Shown: piece after piece, positions 1-6,516 of the stretch
Numbering within the stretch: the first letter of the stretch is position 1
How the letters are laid out: each line of letters opens with the position of its first letter
DNA from: an uncultured Pseudomonadota bacterium
GTDB lineage: Bacteria > Pseudomonadota > Alphaproteobacteria > CACZRW01
DNA length: 17,118 nucleotides
Direction: 5' to 3'
Assembly (NCBI GenBank): GCA_902783675.1
Contig: CACZRW010000026.1
Coordinates: forward strand, 1-17,118
Program-made: the position numbers and the translations under genes
The notes under the pieces: model-generated
What the model was told of the DNA's origin: nothing
Seen by the model: only the letters and a program-made list of their open reading frames with translations
Database searches by the model: none

Positions 1-68
1 GTTTTGTGGACCGGGTTAAAGTATTTTCTTTAATACTGATATCTTGAGCCGAAGCTTTGACCAATTCA

Positions 69-1739
69 TTACATAATACGCTGTTGATTACGGGAACTTA
101 TTGCTTTTGCGAGCGTTTCCTTATCAAAATGAACTAAAGCATACTCAAATTCTTCATCGTTCATAGAACGTCCATTATCAGCAATAAGCAAATCTTGTTT
201 AATCTCGGGGTGCTTTGCCACTATTTCTTTTAAATGTGGGCGCAAATGCTTCATGCAAGTTCTGTAAGTATAAAGTTTATATTCAGAATCTTTTCCTTGA
301 ACGGCTACATCAAAAACCTGTTCGGCCAAATCCGGATTTGCTTCGACGATGTCACTTAAAACGAAGTAGGCGTGTCTTAAAGAAAGTCCATCATTCTTAT
401 CCGATTGTGCGGTAGTTTTAAAGGTATCAAGAACCTGCTTGGCTAATGTCGGAACGGTTATGACGATGTCACCTAAGGCTTCGTAGGCCCAACTTAAAGA
501 ACTCCAATCATTCTTATCCAATTGCAAGGCAGCGGTAATTGTGGCAAAGGCCTGTTTGGTCAGTGTCGGATTTGCCTTAGCGATTTCTCCTAACGTAGAG
601 TAGGCTCCGCATAAAGGATATTCCTCATTCTTATCCAATTGCAAGGCAATGTTGAACATATCAAAAACCTGTTTGGCTAAGGTTGGGTGGGCCCTGACGA
701 TGTCACCTAAAGCAAAGTAGGGGACCCCTGAGGAATTCCGATCATTTTTATCCGATTGTAGGGTAGCCTTAAATGTATCAAGAACCTGTTTGACTAAAGT
801 CGGGTCAGCTACGATGATGTTGCCTAAAGTATAGTAGGCTCCGCGTAAAGAAGACCCCTCATTTTTATCTGATTGTAAGGCAATGTTAACCGTGGTAAAG
901 ACCTGTTCGGCCAAAGCCGGATTTGCTTCGACGATGTCGCTTAAAGCCCAGTAGGCTGTTCTTAAAGAGGGTTCATTGTTCCTATCCGATTGTAAGGTAG
1001 TTTTAAAAGTATCAAGAACCTGCTTGGTTAATGTTGGGTCTACTTTGGCGATTTCACTTAAAACAATGCAAGCACTATGTAAAGAATCTCCATTATTTTT
1101 GTCCGATTGCAGGGCAGTCTTAAATGTATCAAAAACCTGTTCGGCCAAATCCGGATTTGCTTCGGCGGTTTGACCTAAGGCACAGTAGGCTCCTATTAAA
1201 GTATCTTCATCATTTTTATCCGATTGCAGGGCGATTTTGAATGCATCAAAAGCCTGCTCGACTAAGGTCGGATCTGCTCTGACGATGTCACGTAAATAAT
1301 GGTAGGCTTCTTCCAAAAAATTTTGGTCATATTCATTCGATTGTAAGGCAGTATTAAAAGCACCAAGAATCTGCTCGGCCAATGCCGGATTCGCTTCGAT
1401 AATGTCACTTAAACTTTCGTAGGCAATTCTTAATGAATCTCCACTGTTTCTATCCGATTGCACAGCGGTTTCAAATGTATCAAGCACCTGCTCGACTAAG
1501 GTCGGATCTGCTTCGACGATGTCACTTAAATAATGGTAGGCTATTATTAAAGAAAGTTCACTATTTTTATCCGATTGTATAGCTGTTTTAAATGTACCAA
1601 AGACTTGGTCTGCCAGTTCCGGATTTCCCTTAGCAATGTTATGTAAAGTATGATAGGCTTTTTCTAGAAAAATTCCATTACCCTTATCCGATTGTAATTG
1701 TGTGGCGATTTCTTTTAATTTTGCTTCGGCTTCAGACAT
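69..1739 (-). CDS. Cytosolic helical-repeat protein with 39-residue tandem units
   Basis: I do not recognise a named family. The 556-residue protein has no signal peptide or membrane segment, so it is probably cytosolic. After a 37-residue lead that resembles half a unit, residues 38-466 are eleven gap-free 39-residue units with the pattern (A/G)(N/D)P.L..QV(F/L)DTFKTALQSDKN....L..AY..L.DI. A twelfth unit starts at 467 (ANPDLAEQVFD) and degenerates into a non-repeat, charged C-terminus (about 482-556). The helix-turn-helix spacing and the Pro at each unit start suggest an alpha-solenoid like TPR, HEAT or Armadillo. The ATG at 1739 follows a weak purine stretch (AAAGAAAG). The gene lies 70 bp downstream of the EamA gene on the same strand and may have its own promoter. 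A protein-binding scaffold is a guess. Confidence 0.85.
   Translation of the reverse strand: MSEAEAKLKEIATQLQSDKGNGIFLEKAYHTLHNIAKGNPELADQVFGTFKTAIQSDKNSELSLIIAYHYLSDIVEADPTLVEQVLDTFETAVQSDRNSGDSLRIAYESLSDIIEANPALAEQILGAFNTALQSNEYDQNFLEEAYHYLRDIVRADPTLVEQAFDAFKIALQSDKNDEDTLIGAYCALGQTAEANPDLAEQVFDTFKTALQSDKNNGDSLHSACIVLSEIAKVDPTLTKQVLDTFKTTLQSDRNNEPSLRTAYWALSDIVEANPALAEQVFTTVNIALQSDKNEGSSLRGAYYTLGNIIVADPTLVKQVLDTFKATLQSDKNDRNSSGVPYFALGDIVRAHPTLAKQVFDMFNIALQLDKNEEYPLCGAYSTLGEIAKANPTLTKQAFATITAALQLDKNDWSSLSWAYEALGDIVITVPTLAKQVLDTFKTTAQSDKNDGLSLRHAYFVLSDIVEANPDLAEQVFDVAVQGKDSEYKLYTYRTCMKHLRPHLKEIVAKHPEIKQDLLIADNGRSMNDEEFEYALVHFDKETLAKAISSRNQQRIM
342..1628 (-). repeat. Eleven in-frame 117-bp tandem repeats
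   Basis: This segment encodes residues 38-466 of the 39-residue repeat protein: 1287 bp, exactly 11 x 117 bp with no indels. Units are also similar at DNA level; for example the stretches near 326-360 and 906-940 differ by only a few bases. Units 1-8 alternate between two types, (A/G)NP.LA.Q-VF and .DPTL..Q-(VL/AF), which implies growth by duplication of 234-bp pairs. Confidence 0.85.
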
Positions 1740-1760
1740 GGTAAACTTTCTTTAAAGGTT

Positions 1761-1787
1761 AAAAATAATATGACCTTGTGTGGTCGT
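1761..1787 (-). terminator. Possible weak intrinsic terminator after the EamA gene
   Basis: Read on the minus strand, a 6-bp stem (ACGACC / GGTCAT, with one G-U pair and a 6-base loop) is followed by ATTATTTTT. It starts about 22 bp beyond the stop codon of the EamA gene and so could end the five-gene operon. The stem is short. The same minus-strand TATTAT could instead act as a -10 element for the 39-residue-repeat gene. Confidence 0.35.
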
Positions 1788-1809
1788 GAGCTTACTTCAA
1801 TTTTTGTGT

Positions 1810-2727
1810 CTAGTCAACTTTTTTGTTGATGTTAATCAAAATGCAGCCGAAGATTATGAGAGCCCCGCCGATGAATTGGTCTGCGGAAAAGGGTTGCTCA
1901 AGAAAAATGAATACCATCAGTGCGACTAAAAGCGGAGAAAAATAATCCAGTATGCTGGTCTTTAAAGCGCCTAATTTTTCTACGGCGGCATTCCAGCAAA
2001 GATAGGCTATAAGCGCGACACAGGTGCCTACATAAATAAGTGTCAGTATTTCTTTGGCTGTGAAATATAAAATGTGCGGGTGGATTATTTCAAAAATTAT
2101 AAACAGCGGCAAAAGCAAAAGACTGCCTGCTCCCGCTATCATGGCCAGAAAAACATCGGGGCTTAAGTCCTTGTCCTTTTTGTATTGCAGGAAAGTGTAA
2201 ACCGAAAAAGCAAAAGTCGCGATTAAAATGAAAATATCTCCCGCATTAAATTGCAGTTCGGTAAGTACCGCCAAGTCGCCTTTGGTGATGATGTAAAGCA
2301 CTCCGAAAAGCGCGATTAAAATCCCCAAGGACTGCAAGTTGGTTATGACTTTCTTTAGAAAAACAAAGTTTAAAATAACAATGAAAAGAGGTATCGCCGT
2401 GCCTATCAAAGCCATGTTGAGCGCGCTGGTCGTATGCCCTGATGTATAAAAGCAAAGATTATCAAAAACCGGAACGGCAAACGCCAATGCCAAAATCAGT
2501 TTCCATTGTCTCTTTATGATGCTCCATTCCTTTTTTATCTTTTTAAAAGTGAAAATGAATAAAAATAAAAAGGCAATAAACCAACGGAAAAAAGCAAACT
2601 CAACGGGGCTGATGTTGTCCGACATTTCGGTCGCTATTAAAGGGTTAACCGCCCATATGAACATAGCGATAAAGGCAAGAATAACTCCGTAAATAAGGTC
2701 TTTGTGTTTGCTGAAAAAAGGTTTCAT
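1810..2727 (-). CDS. EamA/DMT-superfamily transporter
   Basis: An inner-membrane transporter of 305 residues with about ten hydrophobic helices in two EamA halves (about 14-148 and 162-300). The second half carries the usual ending: a WNAAVEKLGALKTS-type stretch, then SPLLVALMVFIFLEQPF and a final G-rich helix (FIGGALIIFGCILIN). The family exports or exchanges small metabolites; substrate cannot be read from sequence. Its ATG overlaps the stop codon of the upstream GtrA gene (ATGA), so it is translationally coupled to the glycolipid operon. Short DMT relatives (ArnE/ArnF) flip undecaprenyl-phosphate-aminoarabinose, which makes a role in carrier-lipid flipping possible. This full-length form could equally be an unrelated metabolite carrier. 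An AGAAAGAGC stretch serves as the likely ribosome binding site. Confidence 0.88.
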   Translation of the reverse strand: MKPFFSKHKDLIYGVILAFIAMFIWAVNPLIATEMSDNISPVEFAFFRWFIAFLFLFIFTFKKIKKEWSIIKRQWKLILALAFAVPVFDNLCFYTSGHTTSALNMALIGTAIPLFIVILNFVFLKKVITNLQSLGILIALFGVLYIITKGDLAVLTELQFNAGDIFILIATFAFSVYTFLQYKKDKDLSPDVFLAMIAGAGSLLLLPLFIIFEIIHPHILYFTAKEILTLIYVGTCVALIAYLCWNAAVEKLGALKTSILDYFSPLLVALMVFIFLEQPFSADQFIGGALIIFGCILININKKVD

Positions 2728-3146
2728 TTCTGTTTGCTCTTTCTAAAGGAAAAGTTACGGTGAAGAATATAAGTGAGTATGGTCGAGATGCAAAGATACA
2801 GCCCTTGGGAAAGTATGGGCCCCAGCATCATAACAATGACCAGAAAGTTCAAAATGGCGGCGTTTACAAAAAACATTTGAATGTAAACAAGCCATGTTTT
2901 TAAAAACTCTTTGCCAAGATTGCCACGGCTTTGAAAAACATAATAACGCATAGTTAAAAAAGATACATTTACCGTGATAAGATACTGTGTAATCAGGGCC
3001 GCATTATAATTTATTCCGATGATGTGATATATGAAAATAAAGACAAGATAAGCCACTACGGTGTTAAATCCGCCCACTAAAACAAAGCGGATTTTCTCAC
3101 CGATTTTAAACCATATGTCCTCTATCTTTTTGTAAAGGTTAAGCAT
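2724..3146 (-). CDS. GtrA-family membrane protein, probable glycolipid flippase
   Basis: GtrA-like proteins are small four-helix inner-membrane proteins thought to flip undecaprenyl-phosphate-linked sugars to the periplasm. Recognisable features are the first helix IRFVLVGGFNTVVAYLVF, the conserved polar-hydrophobic stretch YLITVNVSFLTMRYYVF, and the C-terminal TYILHRNFSF(R/K) ending. I chose the ATG at 3146, giving 140 residues (normal for the family) and an 8-nt overlap with the end of the deacetylase gene. The frame stays open upstream, and ATGs at 3176 or 3215 would give 150 or 163 residues; the extra part has no family resemblance and overlaps the deacetylase further. The gene ends in an ATGA overlap with the EamA gene. 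Its partners upstream (GT2 and ArnT-like enzymes) support a lipid-linked-sugar substrate. Confidence 0.85.
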   Translation of the reverse strand: MLNLYKKIEDIWFKIGEKIRFVLVGGFNTVVAYLVFIFIYHIIGINYNAALITQYLITVNVSFLTMRYYVFQSRGNLGKEFLKTWLVYIQMFFVNAAILNFLVIVMMLGPILSQGLYLCISTILTYILHRNFSFRKSKQK

Positions 3147-3963
3147 TAAAAAGCGACTTATCCATGGCTGTTTCATATTCCATTTTGCGATTGGGCGACA
3201 AAATGTTTCTATCAATTACTCCGGTGTTCATGTCGAACTCGGGCATGTTCGGGTGAATCATAACTTCCGCCTCGGTGTATTTGGAAGGGATACGCAAGCC
3301 GCGAAGCCTTGTTTTGCTGATCTTGCCGGTGAATAAAACCGAGTAAAAATAGGTCTTGGTCGGGTAGTTTATGAAAAGGCTCAAGAACTTTAAAAGCAGG
3401 AACTTTATTAAGCCTCCGTCCCAAAGATAACTCATCGAACTGTTGTGCGAAAAGGTGTTGAAAAAGCGCTCGTTCGTGACGCGAATGCGAGGAATGTTAT
3501 ACTGCTCGGCTATCTTTTTCATTACCGAGAAAATCGCCGGTATCATGTGAATATGGCGGTGTGAGTCGATGTGGTCAATCACGACGCCTTTATCGCGGAG
3601 CTTGTCCATCTGGGCAATCGTTTCTATTTCAATTTGCGACTGCAATTCTTTTTTGTGGAAAATAGAAATGAGAAAGAGCCTTAAAAAACCGCCGCGGAAC
3701 TTGCCGAAAGTGTCCGTTAAGTAAGGCACATCTTCCGCATCGTTGATGGAATGCCCTATCATGATGTTAAGGTGCAAGCCCGTCTTTACATCGGGGTATG
3801 CCGTGGCAATGTTAATCGCGTCAATCGAGTGAGTGAGGTTGGTGATGACGCTTATGCTGCGAAGAGCACCGTTCGCGATGGCGTTCGTAACCGCGCGATT
3901 AACTCCGTTACTGATGCCGACATCGTCAGCGTTTAGAAAGATTCTTTTATTTGGTTTTAGCAT
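3139..3963 (-). CDS. YdjC/ChbG-family carbohydrate deacetylase, NaxD/HpnK-like
   Basis: A cytosolic metal-dependent deacetylase of the YdjC superfamily, which removes acetyl groups from N-acetylated sugars. Visible family motifs are the metal-binding NADDVG (residues 11-16), a His at 64 (GLHLNI), the DSHRHIHMIP motif (133-142, with Asp133, His135, His137 and His139) and the C-terminal EVMIHP that carries the conserved His. The start ATG at 3963 follows a perfect AAGGAG and overlaps the end of the GT2 gene by 17 nt. Members of this superfamily include ChbG (chitooligosaccharides), HpnK (hopanoid loci) and NaxD/LgmC (undecaprenyl-phosphate N-acetylhexosamine during lipid A modification). Lying between a GT2 and a GtrA gene downstream of an ArnT-like gene, the NaxD/LgmC role is the best inference. 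Confidence 0.88.
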   Translation of the reverse strand: MLKPNKRIFLNADDVGISNGVNRAVTNAIANGALRSISVITNLTHSIDAINIATAYPDVKTGLHLNIMIGHSINDAEDVPYLTDTFGKFRGGFLRLFLISIFHKKELQSQIEIETIAQMDKLRDKGVVIDHIDSHRHIHMIPAIFSVMKKIAEQYNIPRIRVTNERFFNTFSHNSSMSYLWDGGLIKFLLLKFLSLFINYPTKTYFYSVLFTGKISKTRLRGLRIPSKYTEAEVMIHPNMPEFDMNTGVIDRNILSPNRKMEYETAMDKSLFNA

Positions 3964-4909
3964 TTTTGGTACTCCTTGTTAAAAATTCGGCAAAGTAAAG
4001 CGGGCGTTTTTTGACTTCCATGTGTATCTTGCCAATGTATTCGCCGACTATGCCGAGGACAATAAGTTCGACCGCGCCGATAAAGGTGACGGCGGTCATA
4101 ATCGTAGCATATCCCGAAGATGGCTTGTTCAAAATGAAATGCTCGGCGATGACATAAATCATAAGACCCGCCGCAAAAAGCGCGGTAAGCACGCCAAGAT
4201 AAATGGAAAGGCGCAGCGGCTTTACCGAAAACTCGGTGATGCTGTTAATCGCCAGCGCAACGCTTTTGCGTAAGTTGTATTTTGAAGTGCCGGTGTGCCG
4301 CTTCGGGGCGACAAAAGACAGCGTGCAAAGATTTTTTTGCGGAACTGCCCAGCTTAAAAGTCCGCGAAAAACCCTGTCCCTTTCGCTAAAGTTTTTAAGG
4401 AAGGTGATGTACTTTTTATCCACAAGGCGAAAGTCCGGATTCTTTTCCGGAATCTCGGTCTCGGAGATGAGATTCAGAAACTTGAAAAAGATTTTCGACA
4501 GGATTTTATAGGTTCTTGAAGCGCCGAGATTATCCACCCTTTTGGTCAAGATAATGTCATCGCCTTTTTGCCACTTCGCCACCATTTCGGGAATGAGCGA
4601 GGGCGGGTGTTGAAGGTCGGCATCCATGAAAACAACCGCGTCGGATTTGGCATAGTCCATGCCTGCGGTCATGGCAATTTCATGCCCGAAGTTGCGCTTT
4701 AGGTTCACGATTTTGACGGCAGGGTCTTTCTTTTGCAATTTTAAACATTCGGCAAGAGTCGCGTCGGTCGAGCCGTCGTTCACAAAAATCAGTTCGACTT
4801 TCTTTAAGGGAAGGGATTTTATTTCCTTTTTAAGGCTCTTATATAGGGGCGCAATGTTGCCTTGTTCGTTAAAGGCAGAAATTACTATGCTTAAAGATTG
4901 CTTCGTCAT
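3947..4909 (-). CDS. Polyprenyl-phosphate glycosyltransferase (GT2, ArnC/GtrB/FlmF-like)
   Basis: Transfers a sugar from a nucleotide donor to undecaprenyl phosphate at the cytosolic face of the inner membrane. The 320-residue length fits the DPM1/ArnC/GtrB group. The GT-A domain shows SIVISAFNE at the start, FVNDGSTD (42-49), NFGHE..M.AGMDYA (73-87) and the metal-binding DADLQHPP (96-103), then DFRLVDK (159-165), an RDRVFRGLL arginine motif (178-184) and KRHTGTSKY (203-211). Two C-terminal membrane helices lie at about 233-255 and 266-291, followed by a basic tail. A good AAAGGAA ribosome binding site precedes the ATG, only 2 nt after the stop of the ArnT-like gene. The sugar donor is unknown; the adjacent deacetylase suggests an N-acetylhexosamine. 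Confidence 0.92.
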   Translation of the reverse strand: MTKQSLSIVISAFNEQGNIAPLYKSLKKEIKSLPLKKVELIFVNDGSTDATLAECLKLQKKDPAVKIVNLKRNFGHEIAMTAGMDYAKSDAVVFMDADLQHPPSLIPEMVAKWQKGDDIILTKRVDNLGASRTYKILSKIFFKFLNLISETEIPEKNPDFRLVDKKYITFLKNFSERDRVFRGLLSWAVPQKNLCTLSFVAPKRHTGTSKYNLRKSVALAINSITEFSVKPLRLSIYLGVLTALFAAGLMIYVIAEHFILNKPSSGYATIMTAVTFIGAVELIVLGIVGEYIGKIHMEVKKRPLYFAEFLTRSTKNAKTK

Positions 4910-4911
4910 CG

Positions 4912-6381
4912 CTAGGGTTCCTTTGAAGGTAATATCATAAAGTAGTATATATCCCTTTTCTCGGTTTTGCCAAAGGGACTTTTCATTTTTATTTCAAGCA
5001 TTGAAAGCGGGGTCGTTTCATACTTGCTTTTAAGAGCGTGATAGGAGCCCTTTCCTTCGGAAATTATCAGGACTCCGCGGGTTAAAAAGTCGGCCTCTCT
5101 GACCCAGGGGTTGTGCGGATTTTTGATGTCCAAGATTACTGTCGGGCGGTCGCGGTCGTAAAGCGACATATTCGCCGCGTACCAAATATCGCCCGCGACA
5201 TAGTAAAGTTTTTGGTCGTTACCGATGGCAGAGTGAAGTAGGGCGGCAAATGCTTTCGCGTCCAAGTTTTGCTTTTCGCCGCCGGCACAGGTGTAGATTG
5301 CTCCCGCGGCTGACAGGAATAAAAACATCAGAGCATAGGCGCCTTTTAAAAGATTCTTAAAAGTGGTCTTGCCAAGCGTAAAGGGAAAAAAGACAAACAG
5401 ACCTATGGTCAGCATGTAAAGGAGCGGGGTGCCCCACATGCTTTTTAAATATACTCCCGTGAAAAGCGCGATAGCGGCGAAGATTAACAGCGGTGCAAGC
5501 CCGAGGCAGAGGATAAACAGTTTATCGTCTTTTGATACTTGCGGGGTGGTACTTTTCCGGTTTTTATAAAATGCGGCAAAGTAAAGAAGGATTGCTCCCA
5601 GCCCTGCCAAGACTTGCGCCGAAAGGAACTTTACGGGGTGCCAAAGGTGCGAAAGGTAGCCTAAAGACGAAGGCTTCCCCGTGCGGTGGGCGAAATAATC
5701 AAGCACGAAGAAGTCATAGTTATAAAGCCAAATAATGTGCGGTGATATGATAATCAGGGCGGTGATGATGCTTAAGTAAAAGCCCAAAGTTTTAAAAGCT
5801 TTTCTACCAAGGGGAGAAGCAAGCATATATAAGCCCGCGCCCATAATCAGCACGCCGCAGGTGTATTTCGTAAGCAGGTTGAGTGCGGTGAAAACGCCGA
5901 ATAAAATCCATGATGAAAGGGTGCCTTCATGCGTAGCTTTATAAAAGTAAAAAGTGAGCATCGGCCAAAGGGCAAGGGACACTATGTTGACATTATACTC
6001 GGCGGATGTGAAGCCGTAATAAATCACGCCTTCAAGCAATATCACGCAAAGGAAGCTTTTTTCCGCACTTAAAAACAGGCGGGCAAGGCGGAAAATGTAA
6101 ACAAAGCCGAGCAAGATAAATACTTGGCTTAAAAGGTAAATGCCGATTGCCTTTTGTCCGAAAAGCCAAAAGAAAAAAGCCGCAGGAAAGCCGGAAAGCG
6201 GCGGGTGCTTTTGTGTGCCGAAGTCGCAGATTTGCCCCCATATAATCGCCTCGACGCTGTCCATGGGAATGCTTTGGCGAAGCAGCGGAAGAAGCGTCCA
6301 AAGGGCAAAATGCACCAGCAAAAACAGGCAAAAGCTTTGGCTCTCTTTGCTTTTAAAAGGGGATTCTCTGATAAGATTCAT
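4912..6381 (-). CDS. ArnT/FlmK-like membrane glycosyltransferase (PMT_2, GT39/GT83 type)
   Basis: A GT-C enzyme that would move a sugar from undecaprenyl phosphate onto an acceptor on the periplasmic side. The 489-residue protein has an N-terminal helix, then the first periplasmic loop with acidic residues in IPMDSVEAIIWG (Asp41, Glu44) and the KHPPLSGF motif (58-65). It continues with TSAEYNVN (125-132) and many hydrophobic helices up to about residue 370, ending in a soluble C-terminal domain. This is the layout of ArnT, FlmK and LgmB. As the first gene of the operon it starts 135 bp from the divergent ankyrin gene and has only a weak ribosome binding site (AAAGAG). The acceptor could be lipid A, core or O-antigen sugars; lipid A is favoured because of the adjacent NaxD-like deacetylase, but this is inference. 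Confidence 0.88.
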   Translation of the reverse strand: MNLIRESPFKSKESQSFCLFLLVHFALWTLLPLLRQSIPMDSVEAIIWGQICDFGTQKHPPLSGFPAAFFFWLFGQKAIGIYLLSQVFILLGFVYIFRLARLFLSAEKSFLCVILLEGVIYYGFTSAEYNVNIVSLALWPMLTFYFYKATHEGTLSSWILFGVFTALNLLTKYTCGVLIMGAGLYMLASPLGRKAFKTLGFYLSIITALIIISPHIIWLYNYDFFVLDYFAHRTGKPSSLGYLSHLWHPVKFLSAQVLAGLGAILLYFAAFYKNRKSTTPQVSKDDKLFILCLGLAPLLIFAAIALFTGVYLKSMWGTPLLYMLTIGLFVFFPFTLGKTTFKNLLKGAYALMFLFLSAAGAIYTCAGGEKQNLDAKAFAALLHSAIGNDQKLYYVAGDIWYAANMSLYDRDRPTVILDIKNPHNPWVREADFLTRGVLIISEGKGSYHALKSKYETTPLSMLEIKMKSPFGKTEKRDIYYFMILPSKEP

Positions 6382-6454
6382 ACTCTTTGTCGCTCGCTTT
6401 TAAGGGGTTAAAACTTGTGCCCTAACGATAGCCGATAACTGAAAAGCGGGCAAG

Positions 6455-6483
6455 ATTATACTTGATAAAATGCTGATTACGAA
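6455..6483 (-). promoter_or_regulatory. Candidate promoter for the glycolipid-modification operon
   Basis: On the minus strand there is a perfect TATAAT at 6460-6455, 74 bp before the ATG of the ArnT-like gene. The hexamer 17 bp upstream, TTCGTA, is a poor -35 match. The same bases read on the plus strand give TATACT (6457-6462), a possible -10 for the divergent ankyrin gene, so the two start regions may overlap. Confidence 0.45.
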
Positions 6484-6516
6484 TTAGGAATCAAAGGCAA
6501 GAAAAGGGAGCGTGAG

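Noticed and set aside
20..37. AGTATT/AATACT inverted repeat near the left end as a terminator
   Set aside because: A six-base, all-A/T-rich stem with no T-run placed for the minus-strand gene that ends at 69; too weak to call. Bases 1-68 otherwise hold nothing recognisable.
215..1173. Short plus-strand reading frames opposite the 39-residue repeat gene
   Set aside because: They repeat only because the coding strand repeats, have no ribosome binding sites or family resemblance, and lie within a clearly coding minus-strand gene.
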